A stretch of 64,000 bases of DNA from an uncultured Oscillospiraceae bacterium. GTDB lineage: Bacteria; Bacillota; Clostridia; Oscillospirales; Acutalibacteraceae. Of this stretch, positions 33,848-44,000 are shown one piece after another. The notes under the pieces are model-generated. The model did not search any database and had not been told where the DNA came from. It saw nothing but the letters and a program-made list of their open reading frames with translations. The stretch is taken from positions 62,001 to 126,000 of the forward strand of contig URFL01000004.1 of NCBI GenBank assembly GCA_900547105.1. The letters run 5' to 3'. Position 1 is the first letter of the stretch. Each line of letters starts with the position of its first letter. A program made the translations under genes and the position numbers.

Positions 33848-33877
33848 ATATTAGCATAGCCACATTGACATTTTCAA
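33848..33877 (-). promoter_or_regulatory. Promoter of the aminotransferase-trpS-GH52-ispDF operon
   Basis: Minus-strand TTGAAA (33877-33872), 18 bases, TAATAT (33853-33848). It overlaps the divergent gltX promoter, sharing the TTTTCAA segment. Confidence 0.65.
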
Positions 33878-33893
33878 CCAGAAAATGTAAAAT
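33865..33893 (+). promoter_or_regulatory. Promoter of gltX-glnS
   Basis: TTGACA, 17 bases, TAAAAT on the plus strand. The -35 region interleaves with the divergent promoter, so the two probably compete for polymerase. Confidence 0.8.
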
Positions 33894-33935
33894 CATAGGA
33901 TAACAAGAAATTTACCACGCAAAGGATGAACAGAT

Positions 33936-35591
33936 ATGGCAACTTGGCAGCAACTGGCCGACCGGATGTTTCCGGATGTTGAGCACACCCCGGAGGAATA
34001 CGAGGCGTTGTATCCTCCCCGCGCGCTGAAAGAGGGCGCACGGGTCACCCGGATCGCCCCCAGCCCCACCGGCTACCTGCATCTGGGCGTGTTGTTCACC
34101 GCCACCATCAACCGGCTGACCGCGAACGCCTCCAACGGATTGTTTTATTTCCGGTTGGAAGACACCGACAAAAAGCGGGAGGTCGCCGGCGGCGCCGAAG
34201 ACATTTTGAAAGGGCTCGCCGATTACGGTGTGAATATCGACGAGGGCTTTGTCGCCCCCGGCGAGATCAAGGGCGACTACGGCCCGTATCAGCAAAGCCA
34301 GCGCGGCGTGATCTACCACGCGTATGTGAAGTCGCTGGTGGCGCAGGGGCTGGCGTATCCCTGCTTCTGCACACCGGACGAGCTATCCGCCGTGCGCGCC
34401 CGGCAGGAGGCCGCCAAGCAGCGCACCGGGTATTACGGTCCCTACGCGATCTGCCGCGATCTGTCGCCCGACGAGGCGATGGCGCGCATGGACGAGGGAC
34501 AGCCTTATGTTGTGCGGCTGCGGTCGCCCGGCGACGAGTCGCGCCGCATCAAATTTGACGATATGATCAAAGGCACCATCGAGATGCCGGAAAACGATCA
34601 GGACATTGTGCTGCTGAAAACCGACGGCATTCCCACCTATCACTTCGCCCATGCGGTGGACGATCATCTGATGCGCACCACCCATGTTATCCGCGGGGAC
34701 GAATGGATCGCGTCGGTGCCGATCCATTTGCAGCTGTTCCGTGTGCTGGGCTTTAAGCCGCCCAAGTATGTGCACGTCAGCCCCATCATGAAAGAGGATG
34801 GCTCCGGCAAGCGTAAGCTGTCCAAGCGCAAAGACCCCGAAGCGGCGGTGCATTACTATGCCGAGCAGGGCTATCCCGCCGACAGCGTGATGGAATATCT
34901 GCTGACCATCGCCAACAGCGATTTTGAAGAGTGGCGCAAACGCAACCAGGACGCGCCCCGCTCCGCGTTCCCCTTTAATTTGAAGAAGATGAGCGCTTCC
35001 GGTGCGCTGTTCGATTTGAACAAGCTGCACGATGTGAGCAAAAATGTGATTGCCCGCATGGATGCGGACGCGGTGTTTGCCCGCATTCTCGCGTGGGCGC
35101 AAGAGTACGCTCCCGATTTCTATACACGGCTGGATCGCGACCGGGCGTTCGCGCGGGGCATCTTTGCCATTGACCGGGGCGGCAACAAGCCGCGCAAAGA
35201 TCTCGCCAAATGGAGCGACGCGCCGGAATACGCCGCCTATTTCTTTGATGAAACCTTTGTCCCCAGCGACGAGCTGCCCGAAACCATCGCTCCCGCCGAT
35301 GCGGCGGCGGTGCTGACCGCGTACAAGGCGGTGTACGATCCGGCGCAGGATAAACAGGCGTGGTTCCAGACCATCAAGGATCTGTGCCCGGCGCTGGGCT
35401 TTTGCCCCGAAGTGAAGGAATACAAAAAAAATCCCGACGGCTACAAAGGGCACGCGGGCGATGTCAGCACGCTGATCCGCATCGCGGTGACCGGACGGCG
35501 CAACACGCCGGATCTGTGCTCGATCATGCAGCTGCTGGGCACCGACACCGTGATGAACCGGCTGGATCGGGCGATCGCCGCCTGGTCGTGA
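33936..35591 (+). CDS. gltX: Glutamyl-tRNA synthetase
   Basis: Class I synthetase of 551 residues, longer than the usual 470-500. The HIGH-equivalent is RIAPSPTGYLHLGVLFTA near residue 40, followed by FYFRLEDTDKKR; THVIRGDEW and the KMSKS-equivalent GKRKLSKRKDPEA mark the active site. An N-terminal extension of about 35 residues precedes the catalytic core. With glnS directly downstream (32 bases) the cell need not rely on this enzyme to mischarge tRNA-Gln, so it may be discriminating; that cannot be read directly. Start has the weak site AAAGGA. Confidence 0.93.
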   Translation: MATWQQLADRMFPDVEHTPEEYEALYPPRALKEGARVTRIAPSPTGYLHLGVLFTATINRLTANASNGLFYFRLEDTDKKREVAGGAEDILKGLADYGVNIDEGFVAPGEIKGDYGPYQQSQRGVIYHAYVKSLVAQGLAYPCFCTPDELSAVRARQEAAKQRTGYYGPYAICRDLSPDEAMARMDEGQPYVVRLRSPGDESRRIKFDDMIKGTIEMPENDQDIVLLKTDGIPTYHFAHAVDDHLMRTTHVIRGDEWIASVPIHLQLFRVLGFKPPKYVHVSPIMKEDGSGKRKLSKRKDPEAAVHYYAEQGYPADSVMEYLLTIANSDFEEWRKRNQDAPRSAFPFNLKKMSASGALFDLNKLHDVSKNVIARMDADAVFARILAWAQEYAPDFYTRLDRDRAFARGIFAIDRGGNKPRKDLAKWSDAPEYAAYFFDETFVPSDELPETIAPADAAAVLTAYKAVYDPAQDKQAWFQTIKDLCPALGFCPEVKEYKKNPDGYKGHAGDVSTLIRIAVTGRRNTPDLCSIMQLLGTDTVMNRLDRAIAAWS

Positions 35592-35623
35592 GCGATATAA
35601 CATACAGAAAGGTTGTGTTTTGA

Positions 35624-37309
35624 ATGGCAGACGAGAAAAAAGAGATGTCCCCGGTCGTGGCCACCAACTTTATTGAGGATATCATTGACGAAGAGCTGAA
35701 AGAGGGCGGGCGCTGCTACGGCCAGACCATCGAAACCCGCTTTCCGCCGGAACCGAACGGCTATCTGCACATTGGCCATGTCAAAGCGTTTTGCATCGAC
35801 TTTGGCACCGCGGAAAAATACGGCGGACACTGCCATTTGCGCATGGACGATACCAACCCCGACAAAGAGGATGTGGAATATGTCGATGCCATTCAAGAGG
35901 ATATCCACTGGCTGGGCTTTGACTGGGGCGACAATTTCTTCTATGCGTCGGATTATTTCGACAAAATGTACGAGTTGGCGGTGGGGCTGATCAAAAAAGG
36001 GCTGGCGTATGTTTGCGAGCAAACGCCGGAGCAGGTGCGCGAAAACCGCGGTGATCTGACCCACCCGGCGGTCAGCCCCTATCGCGACCGCCCGATCGAA
36101 GAGAGCCTTGACCGGTTTGCCCGGATGAAAGCCGGCGAGTTCCCGGACGGTTCGATGACGCTGCGTGCCAAAATTGATCTGGCGAGCGGCAACTTTAATA
36201 TGCGCGACCCGGTTATCTACCGCATCAACCATACCCCCCACCATCGTCAGGGCGACAAGTGGTGCATTTATCCGATGTACGACTTTGCCCACCCCATCGA
36301 GGACATGATTGAGGGGATCACCCACTCGCTCTGCTCGCTGGAGTTTGAGGATCACCGCCCGCTGTACAACTGGGTGGTGGACAATGTCGATCTGCCCGCC
36401 AAGCCGCGCCAGATCGAATTTGCCCGACTGAATATGAACTACACCGTGATGTCCAAACGCAAGCTGCGCCGGCTGGTCGAAGGCGGCGAGGTAAGCGGCT
36501 GGGATGATCCGCGGATGCCCACTCTGCGCGGGCTGCGCCGCCGGGGCTACACCCCCGCCGCTATCCGCGATTTCATCGACCGCATTGGCGTTGCCAAAAC
36601 CCCCAATACGGTAGAAGTGGCGCTGCTGGAGCATTGCCTGCGCGAGGATTTGAACGCGCACGCGCTGCGGGCGATGGCGGTGTTGCGTCCGGTGAAGCTG
36701 ACCATCACCAACTATCCCGAAGGACAGACCGAAACCTTTGAGGTGGAAAACCACCCCGGCAATCCCGACATGGGCACGCGGCAGGTATCCTTCTCGCGTA
36801 ATCTGTGGATCGAAGATTCCGACTTTATGGAAGAGCCGGTCAAAGGGTATTTTCGGATGTTCCCCGGCAACGAGGTGCGGCTGAAATCCGCATATGTGGT
36901 GAAATGCACCGGCTGCGTCAAGGATGAAACCGGCAAAGTCATTGAGGTACTGGCAGAGTATGACCCCGCGACCCGCGGTGGCAACACTCCGGATGGCCGC
37001 AAGGTGAAGGGCACCATCCACTGGGTGGACGACCGCACCGCGATTTCCGCCGAAGTACGGCTGTATTCGTCGCTGTTCAGCGATCCCGAACCCGAAGCGG
37101 GCGACAAGGATTTCCTTGCGTGCCTGAATCCGGATTCGTTGGAAGTGCTGACCGATTGCCGGCTGGAAGCATCGCTCGCGAACGCCGAAGCCCCCGCCGC
37201 GTATCAGTTCCTGCGCATGGGCTATTTCTGCGTAGACAACACCGACAGCACGCCGGAGCATCTGGTGTTTAACCGCGCGGTGTCGCTGAAAGACAGCTTC
37301 AAAAAGTAA
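35624..37309 (+). CDS. glnS: Glutaminyl-tRNA synthetase
   Basis: Charges tRNA-Gln directly. The 561 residues show ETRFPPEPNGYLHIGHVKAF (HIGH motif), LRMDDTNPDKEDVEYVDAI, the KMSKS-equivalent YTVMSKRKLRRLV, and a C-terminal anticodon-binding beta-barrel region (VKLTITNYPEG, GTIHWVDDRTAISAEVRLY). The enzyme is of eukaryotic/gamma-proteobacterial ancestry and is patchily distributed in Firmicutes, most of which use GatCAB. Codon use looks like its neighbours, so any transfer was old. It forms an operon with gltX, closed by a strong terminator. Confidence 0.95.
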   Translation: MADEKKEMSPVVATNFIEDIIDEELKEGGRCYGQTIETRFPPEPNGYLHIGHVKAFCIDFGTAEKYGGHCHLRMDDTNPDKEDVEYVDAIQEDIHWLGFDWGDNFFYASDYFDKMYELAVGLIKKGLAYVCEQTPEQVRENRGDLTHPAVSPYRDRPIEESLDRFARMKAGEFPDGSMTLRAKIDLASGNFNMRDPVIYRINHTPHHRQGDKWCIYPMYDFAHPIEDMIEGITHSLCSLEFEDHRPLYNWVVDNVDLPAKPRQIEFARLNMNYTVMSKRKLRRLVEGGEVSGWDDPRMPTLRGLRRRGYTPAAIRDFIDRIGVAKTPNTVEVALLEHCLREDLNAHALRAMAVLRPVKLTITNYPEGQTETFEVENHPGNPDMGTRQVSFSRNLWIEDSDFMEEPVKGYFRMFPGNEVRLKSAYVVKCTGCVKDETGKVIEVLAEYDPATRGGNTPDGRKVKGTIHWVDDRTAISAEVRLYSSLFSDPEPEAGDKDFLACLNPDSLEVLTDCRLEASLANAEAPAAYQFLRMGYFCVDNTDSTPEHLVFNRAVSLKDSFKK

Positions 37310-37324
37310 TAGGCCTATATACAC

Positions 37325-37368
37325 AAGCCCCCGGTTTGTATGATGTTCATACAAACCGGGGGCTTGCT
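37325..37368. terminator. Bidirectional terminator between glnS and the MATE gene
   Basis: AAGCCCCCGGTTTGTATGA and its complement ending GGGGGCTT form a 19-bp stem with a three-base loop. T-containing tails occur on both strands, and both flanking genes converge on it. Confidence 0.88.
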
Positions 37369-37399
37369 TTATCTCTGCTGTTTTACAGAATGTTTGTTA

Positions 37400-38740
37400 C
37401 TACACCAATTGGAATTGTGTCCATTTTTGCGACCGATAGCGCCAAATAAAAATGATGCCGCGAAAAACCAGATCCATACTCATGCCAACAGCAACACCGA
37501 TCACACCCCAACCGAACCACAAACCAAACAGTGCCGAAAAGAGCAGCCGCGCCGCGATGGTCAAGGTCACCGACACGATCATGGTAAACCGTACATCCCC
37601 CGCCGCTCGCAACCCGTTGCCCAGCGACCCGGCAAACGGATAGGCCAACGCGTTAAAGATGTTATTGATTAGCACCAGCCAGACAACCAGCGATTTGGCC
37701 TCCGGCGATATAGCCGAGTAGCGAACAATCAACGGCGTTATTGCAAAAACAAGCGCGTTCCAGGCAATCGACAGCACCAGAGTAATGGTGTTGAGCTTTT
37801 TCAGATAATAATTGGCTGCCGGAATATCTCGCGCCCCCATGCATTGACCAATAACCGTCGTATAGGCCGGTGCCATCGCCAACCCCATAATGGATGCCAG
37901 TGACCAAATGCTTTGTGCCACACCATTGGCCGCAATCTGATAGGTACCAAACAGCGCCACCATACTGGACAGTGCCACTTTGACGAGCTGGTGCACACCG
38001 TTTTCCACCCCATTTGGCAGCGCAATGCCCATCACTTTTTTCAACAGGCATCCATCCCAGCAAAACACATCCGCCATTTTGTATCGCACCGGATTTCCTT
38101 TTCGGAAACAGAACGTCGTCACCGCCACAGCGGACAGAATACGGGAAATCAGCGACGGATACGCCACCCCTGCGGCGCCCAGATGCAGACAAAAAACACC
38201 AATACAATTACCGACCACATTGATTACATTGGCCGCCACCGAAATATACATGGTGACATTGGTTTTTCCCATGCTGCGGCACAACGCCGCCCCTGCGTCA
38301 TAAATGGCTAGTGCCGGCAAAGAAAGAGTGGTGATCCACAAATAACTTTCACAGGCAGCCATCACATCCGGCTCGATTTTACCAAACAGCAATCGCAAAA
38401 GCGACATACGAAACAGCATGATCAGCACCATCATCCCCACAGAAACAAGCGTGGAGATCATCAAAAGCTGTCCTGCCGATCGCGAGGCGGTATCGTTTTG
38501 CTTGCTGCCGATGTATTGGCTGATGATCACCGCACCGCCGGAGGACAGCGCCGTAAACAGAAAAATCAACACCGTGTTAAACGACGTTACCAGCGACACA
38601 CCGGATACATCGGCCTCGCTGGAGAAGCTGACAACAAACGTGTCTGCAATCCCCACAAACATCAGCAAAAACTGTTCCACAAACAGCGGAACGATCAACC
38701 GGCGTAAATCCTTATTCGAAAACAGGTTACTCTCCATCAT
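37400..38740 (-). CDS. MATE-family efflux transporter
   Basis: Twelve-helix membrane antiporter of 446 residues using a Na+ or H+ gradient to expel drugs or metabolites. The N-terminal half (LIVPLFVEQFLLMFVGIADTF) and the C-terminal half (GIALPNGVENGVHQLVKVAL) show the internal repeat of the family; SSGGAVIISQYIGSKQND and GLAMAPAYTTVIGQCMGA are matching loops in the two halves. Two adjacent ATG codons (38740, 38737) are possible starts. It follows a GNAT gene by 25 bases. Base composition is visibly lower in GC than the neighbours. The substrate is unknown. Confidence 0.9.
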   Translation of the reverse strand: MMESNLFSNKDLRRLIVPLFVEQFLLMFVGIADTFVVSFSSEADVSGVSLVTSFNTVLIFLFTALSSGGAVIISQYIGSKQNDTASRSAGQLLMISTLVSVGMMVLIMLFRMSLLRLLFGKIEPDVMAACESYLWITTLSLPALAIYDAGAALCRSMGKTNVTMYISVAANVINVVGNCIGVFCLHLGAAGVAYPSLISRILSAVAVTTFCFRKGNPVRYKMADVFCWDGCLLKKVMGIALPNGVENGVHQLVKVALSSMVALFGTYQIAANGVAQSIWSLASIMGLAMAPAYTTVIGQCMGARDIPAANYYLKKLNTITLVLSIAWNALVFAITPLIVRYSAISPEAKSLVVWLVLINNIFNALAYPFAGSLGNGLRAAGDVRFTMIVSVTLTIAARLLFSALFGLWFGWGVIGVAVGMSMDLVFRGIIFIWRYRSQKWTQFQLV

Positions 38741-38765
38741 TAACTCTCTCTTTACCCTCTATGTA

Positions 38766-39257
38766 TTATAGCAGATGGTAATGCGGGATGATGTCCTCAT
38801 ACTCTCCCTGCTTGTTGAGAAAGCCGCCGGGGATGGTACCGAGCGGCACAAACCCCAGCTTTTGATACAACCGCAAGGCGGCATGGTTGCTGGCAACCAC
38901 CGCGTTAAATTGCAGCACACGAAAGCCGCAGGTCTTGCCTTGCTGCAAACAATGGGTAACCAGCGCTTCGCCGATATGCTGGCCGCGCCTGTCCGCTTTG
39001 ACCGCGTAGCTGGCATTGGCGATGTGGCCGCAGCGCCCCACATTGTTGGGGTGCAGAATGTACATGCCGACAATCTCGCCGGTTTCGGTATCGTATGCTA
39101 CGCCGGTAAAGCTCTGCTCGGCAAAAAACGCCGCCCCGCTTTCGGCGGTCAGCAACTCCAGCTGCGGAAACGCGGCACCATCCTCCACCACACGGTTCCA
39201 AATGGCGATGGCGGCAGGAATATCCCTTTCTTCATACGCACGAACTCCAATAGACAT
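38766..39257 (-). CDS. GNAT-family N-acetyltransferase
   Basis: A 163-residue acetyltransferase. GVRAYEERDIPAAIAIWNRV opens the fold, the acetyl-CoA loop is VKADRRGQHIGEALVTHCLQ, and VVASNHAALRLYQKLGFVPLG is the C-terminal signature. The start is at 39257 because AAAGGAG lies eight bases upstream; an earlier ATG does not have this. It is divergent from bioY and probably co-transcribed with the MATE gene downstream. The substrate is unknown. Confidence 0.85.
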   Translation of the reverse strand: MSIGVRAYEERDIPAAIAIWNRVVEDGAAFPQLELLTAESGAAFFAEQSFTGVAYDTETGEIVGMYILHPNNVGRCGHIANASYAVKADRRGQHIGEALVTHCLQQGKTCGFRVLQFNAVVASNHAALRLYQKLGFVPLGTIPGGFLNKQGEYEDIIPHYHLL

Positions 39258-39286
39258 GGGAAAGCTCCTTTGCAATGCAGTTTCAG

Positions 39287-39320
39287 ATTGTCACCTCATT
39301 TTTATATTTTGGTTGACAAT
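39287..39320. promoter_or_regulatory. BirA-type biotin operator upstream of bioY
   Basis: ATTGTCACC (39287-39295), 15 bases, GGTTGACAAT (39311-39320). This matches the Gram-positive BirA operator pattern TTGTNAACC-N14-16-GGTTNACAA, with a perfect right half and one missing base in the left half. The right half overlaps the bioY -35 element, as expected for repression by biotin-loaded BirA, whose gene is at 49592-50554. Confidence 0.7.
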
Positions 39321-39342
39321 TGTTATCTGTTTATAGTATACT
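39313..39342 (+). promoter_or_regulatory. bioY promoter
   Basis: TTGACA, 18 bases, TATACT. The -35 hexamer is part of the BirA operator's right half-site. Confidence 0.75.
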
Positions 39343-39375
39343 CTCTTTATTATCATTTGAAAAGAGGATTTGACT

Positions 39376-39945
39376 ATGTCTGATACCACCGCTGTTTCGT
39401 CCACCGGCAAACGCATTTTGAACATGACCTATATCGCCATGTTCGCGGCGCTGATGGCTGTTTGTGCCTGGATTGCGGTACCGATCGCCACCATTCCGAT
39501 CACGCTGCAAACCTTCGGCGTGTTCTGCGCGGTGGGGCTGCTGGGCGGCAAGCGCGGCACGCTCGCCATTTTGGTGTACATTCTGCTGGGTGCCATCGGC
39601 GTGCCGGTGTTCGCCGGATTCCAAGCCGGTGTGGGGGTGCTGTTCGGCGCGACCGGCGGCTACATCATCGGATTTGTTTGCACCGCGCTGGTGTATTGGC
39701 TGATTACCGGGCTGCTGGGCAAAAAATGGTGGACCATGCTGCTGGGAATGGTGGCCGGGCTGTTTGTTTGTTATGCGTTCGGCACCGCGTGGTTTATGGT
39801 GGTGTATACGCAAAAAGCCGCTATCGGACTGCCTGCGGCGCTGGGGATGTGCGTGATCCCCTACATTATTCCGGATCTGGTTAAAATTGCCGCTGCGATG
39901 CTGCTGTGCCAGACGGTGTCCCGCCATGTGCGGATCTTTGATTAA
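39376..39945 (+). CDS. bioY: Biotin transporter substrate-binding subunit BioY
   Basis: The S-component of an ECF-type biotin importer, 189 residues with six membrane helices. The BioY pattern is visible: ITLQTFGVFCAVGLLGGKRG, YILLGAIGVPVFAGFQAG and LFGATGGYIIGFVCTALV. The ATG at 39376 has GAGG at proper spacing; a TTG six bases earlier is less likely. EcfA/EcfT partners are not in the window, so it probably shares a general energising module. A single gene under a BirA-type operator. Confidence 0.93.
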   Translation: MSDTTAVSSTGKRILNMTYIAMFAALMAVCAWIAVPIATIPITLQTFGVFCAVGLLGGKRGTLAILVYILLGAIGVPVFAGFQAGVGVLFGATGGYIIGFVCTALVYWLITGLLGKKWWTMLLGMVAGLFVCYAFGTAWFMVVYTQKAAIGLPAALGMCVIPYIIPDLVKIAAAMLLCQTVSRHVRIFD

Positions 39946-39964
39946 GCGTACTCCTCTTTATCGC

Positions 39965-40006
39965 ATTCCGCCCCGAACGAGCCGCATTCGTTCGAGGCGG
40001 AATTTG
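39965..40006. terminator. Bidirectional terminator between bioY and the AraC gene
   Basis: ATTCCGCCCCGAACGA pairs with TCGTTCGAGGCGGAAT (16 bp, one mismatch), followed by TTGTTTT on the plus strand. The AraC gene ends six bases from it on the other strand. Confidence 0.85.
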
Positions 40007-40008
40007 TT

Positions 40009-40815
40009 TTATCGGGTTTTCTTTTGACGATACGCGCGCGGGCTGACGCCATAGGTTTGCGCGAACACGCGGTTAAAGGTGCGCGGATTATCGTAGCCGC
40101 ATTCATACAAAATGGTGGTCACCGATTTGTCGGTATGCAGCAGCATATCCCGCGCCGCCTGCATCCGCAGAAAATGAAGATACTGCGGAAACCGCATATG
40201 CAGCTTTTGGGAAAACACCCGCGACAGATGGTTGGAGGTGACCCCCAGCGCGTTGGCGGTGGTTTGCAGCGTGATCGGCTCGCTGAAATGCTGCATCACA
40301 TAGTGCAGCACCTGGCACGGCAAATCCACATTGCGGTTGGCATTGGATTCCGGATGCAGCTGTTCCCATGTACACGCCAACACGATCTCGACATACGCCT
40401 TAAACACCGTCGGCTGGATCGCGTGGTGCTGGTGGCGCAGCATTTCCAGCGCGACACGCGCGTCCATCGGCAGATCCGCTTTGCGCACAAACGGCGTGCG
40501 CGGGGTGTAGGTGCGAATCAAATCGGCATAGCCGCCCATCAGATGCGGTTTTATCAAATAAAACAGCACATCCAGCTCCTCCACACCCTCCGCCGGGTCG
40601 TACCGGTGGATACAGTTGGGAAAAGCGACCCCGAAATCGCCTTGGCGCAGCACCTGCGTTTGGCCGTCGATACTGACCGCCAGCGCCCCCTTGCGCACAT
40701 AGATCAGTTCGATCTGCACATGAAGATGGGGCGGCCAATCGCGCCGGTGCCGCCAGTGGTTGATCTGGATATCGTCGTTGACATCATCGCCCTCCACCAA
40801 AAAGGTGTTGGCCAT
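40009..40815 (-). CDS. AraC-family transcriptional regulator
   Basis: A 268-residue protein with an N-terminal cupin sensing domain (HRRDWPPHLHVQIELIYVRKGAL, GDFGVAFPNCIHRYDP) and two C-terminal helix-turn-helices: ITLQTTANALGVTSNHLSRVF and VTTILYECGYDNPRTFNRVF, ending YGVSPRAYRQKK. It is divergent from the GH2-dockerin gene 200 bases away, whose promoter has a good -10 but no clear -35, suggesting that this protein activates it in response to a sugar. Start at 40815 is set by GGGGGAG six bases upstream rather than the ATG at 40821. Confidence 0.85.
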   Translation of the reverse strand: MANTFLVEGDDVNDDIQINHWRHRRDWPPHLHVQIELIYVRKGALAVSIDGQTQVLRQGDFGVAFPNCIHRYDPAEGVEELDVLFYLIKPHLMGGYADLIRTYTPRTPFVRKADLPMDARVALEMLRHQHHAIQPTVFKAYVEIVLACTWEQLHPESNANRNVDLPCQVLHYVMQHFSEPITLQTTANALGVTSNHLSRVFSQKLHMRFPQYLHFLRMQAARDMLLHTDKSVTTILYECGYDNPRTFNRVFAQTYGVSPRAYRQKKTR

Positions 40816-40849
40816 ATCCATCTCCCCCTTTGTCGGTCATTCTATCGCC

Positions 40850-40878
40850 ATCATATCATTCATTTGACCGAAGTACAA
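40850..40878 (-). promoter_or_regulatory. Promoter of the AraC gene
   Basis: Minus-strand TTGTAC, 17 bases, TATGAT. On the opposite side of the gap the GH2 gene has a plus-strand TATAAT at 40956-40961 without a recognisable -35, which fits an activator-dependent promoter. Confidence 0.6.
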
Positions 40879-41021
40879 GCCTTGTTTTTTGAAAAATGTT
40901 ATTTTTTGTCCAGTTTTGAGCGGCGCGGTGGCGCGTTTTATCGTCTAGGCTTTTGTATAATATGCTTTAGAGTGTTTTCTCTTTATATCATCCGCTTTGA
41001 CCATGAAAAGGAGGAGATCGC

Positions 41022-44000
41022 ATGTGGAATAATCTAAAAAAAGGAGTGAGTCTGTTGCTGACAGCCAGCACCTTGGTCGCCGGAATGGGCATGGCACCGA
41101 TGGATTCTGCGGCGGATACGCCTAACTACCGCAATGTGGCACTGCGCCGCGCGGTATACCAATCCAGCGCCGCCAATTATAACGACACCGGTCATTTGGT
41201 GACCGACGGCATCCGGTCACAAACCGATCTGTGGGAGCCGACCATCAGTGCCCAGTACACCGACAGCCCGGACGCAGAACAGCCGACCTGTGCGTTCGAC
41301 GGCAAATCCGCCACCAAATGGCTGACCTTCCACAACGCAGCGTGGCTGCAATTCGCGTTTCCGGACGGCGAACAGGCCACGGCAGCGTCTTACATCATCA
41401 CCTCAGCCAACGATGCCGAAAATCGTGATCCCAAAAGCTGGGTGGTGCAAGGCTCCAACGACGGCAAAACCTTTGTGGATCTGGATAAACAGACCGACCA
41501 GAAGTTCGCCTCGCGTTATGCAAGCAAGACCTATGCCATTGCTTCGCCCGCGGCGTATCAATATTATCGGCTGAACATCACCGAAAACAACGGCGATGTC
41601 GGCACCGACGGCAACACCGCCCCCCGCATTCAGCTGGCGGAATTTGACCTGCTGGGCAAAGACGGCAAAACGCTGGTGCGCCGCAGCCAAAAAGAGGGCT
41701 TTGCCAGTCTGTGGCGCAGCAAGGGCAGCACCGACGAATGGGTGTATGTCGATTTGGGCGGTGTCAGCTCCATCGACAAGGTGGTGCTGGATTGGAACAA
41801 AGAAGGCTTCGCCACCGCGTATGACATCCAGATTTCGGACGACGCGAAACAGTGGCTTTCGGTTTACAGCACCGACACCGGCAAGGGCAGCGAAGAAACC
41901 TGCACCTTCCCCACCGCCACCGCTACCTATGTACGGCTGCTGTGCAAAAAAAGCAATGCCTCCGTTTTTGCACTGAGCGAAATGGAAGTATACGGCACCA
42001 ACGATGTGGCGTATACCATTCCCGCGATGCCGGCGGCGGAAGCCGACGGCACCCAACAACTGACCGGCGGCAACTGGACCGTGCAGCGCGCCTCCGAAGT
42101 GGAGGCGACCGGTGAACAGCTGGCTTCGGATTATAACGACCAAAGCTGGCTGCCGGCAACGGTGCCCGGCACGGTGCTGACCTCGTATCTCAACGCCGGG
42201 GCGATCCCCGACCCCAACATTGCGGATCAGCAGCTGTTGATTTCGGACAGCTTCTTCACCGCCGATTTCTGGTATCGCAATCATTTTGTGATTCCCGCAT
42301 CGCAAAAAGGGCAGCGCACCTGGCTGAACTTTGATGCCATCAACTGGAAAGCGGACATCTATTTCAACGGCGAAAAGATCGGCCGCATCGACGGCGCGTT
42401 TATCCGCGGCAAATTTGATATTACGGAACTCGCCAACTACGGCGGCGAAAACTATCTGGCGGTATATATCCACAAAAACGACAATCCCGGTGAGGTTACG
42501 CTGCAAAACAAACAGAACGCCGGTAAAAACGGCGGTATTCTGGGTGCCGATAACCCCACCATCCACGCCAGCATCGGTTGGGACTGGATGCCCACCATCC
42601 GTGGCCGCAACATCGGCATTTATGAGGATGTATACCTCTCCTATTCGCAGGATGTGACTCTGTCGGATCCGTGGGCAATCACCGATCTGGATGTGGAGAA
42701 CAAGGACTTTTCCAGCGCCGACATCACGGTGAAAGCCACAGTGAGCAACCCCTCGGATAAAGCCGTGACCACCGTTGTTTCGGGCACCATCACCCCCGGT
42801 GATCTGGCGTTCAAGAGCTACAAGATCACGCTGGCGGCGGGCGAAACACGCGATGTCACGGTAGCGACCGTCACCATGAAAAATCCGCAGCTGTGGTGGC
42901 CGAACACCTACGGCGACCAGCCGCTCTACACCGCTTCGCTGACGGCGACGGTAGGCGGCAAGGTATCTGACAGCCGCTCCTTTACATTCGGTGTGCGCAA
43001 ATTTACCTACGACACCGAAAATCCGATGACCATCTACTGCAACGGCACCCGCATTGTTTGCCGCGGCGGCAACTGGGGCATGGATGATTCCAACCTTGCG
43101 GCTACGCCGGAGGATTATGACATCAAGGTGCGGATGCACGCCGAAGCCAATCTCACCATGATCCGCAACTGGGTCGGTATGACCAACCACCGCGCGTTCT
43201 ATGACGCTTGCGACAAATACGGCATTCTGATTTGGGATGACTTCTGGTTGGCCAACCCCGGCGACGGTCCCAACCCGAACGACGAATCTATGTTCATGAC
43301 CAACGCCAAGGATAAGATTGCGCGCAACCGCTATCATGCGGCCGTGGCGCTGTATTGCGGTCGCAACGAGGGCAACCCGCCCGCTTCGCTGGACGCGGCG
43401 CTGCGCAGCGAAACCACGGCGCTGGACGGCACCCGGTATTACATCTCCCATTCCGCTTCCGGCACGGTCAGTGGTTTTGGTCCGTATAGCGTGCAAAACC
43501 CGAAGTGGTACTTCGAAAACACCTACACCACGCTGCACAGTGAGCGGGGATTGCCCAATATTCCCAGCTATGAAAGCATGATGGCGATGCTGACCGAAGA
43601 GCACGCCTGGCCGATCGACAATGTGTGGGGCATCCATGACTTCACCGAGGGCAGCGCCCAAAACGGCAATGCGTTCCAAAACGCGATGAAGAAATACGGC
43701 AGCTACGACAGCTTGTCGGAGTTTGTGCGCATCGCACAGATGGTGAACTATGACAACCACAAGGCGATGTTCGAGGCAATGTATCCGTGCAACAGCAACG
43801 GTATTTTGATGTGGATGAGCCAGTCGGCGTGGCCGTCGATGGTATGGCAGACCTACGATTATTACTACGATACCAACGCCGGTTACTTCGGCATTAAAAA
43901 AGCCAACCAGCCGATCAACGCGATTTTGAACCAATCCACCAACCAGCTGTCGCTGGTCAATGCCACTCCGAACGCCCGCACCGGTCTGCAAACCACGCTG

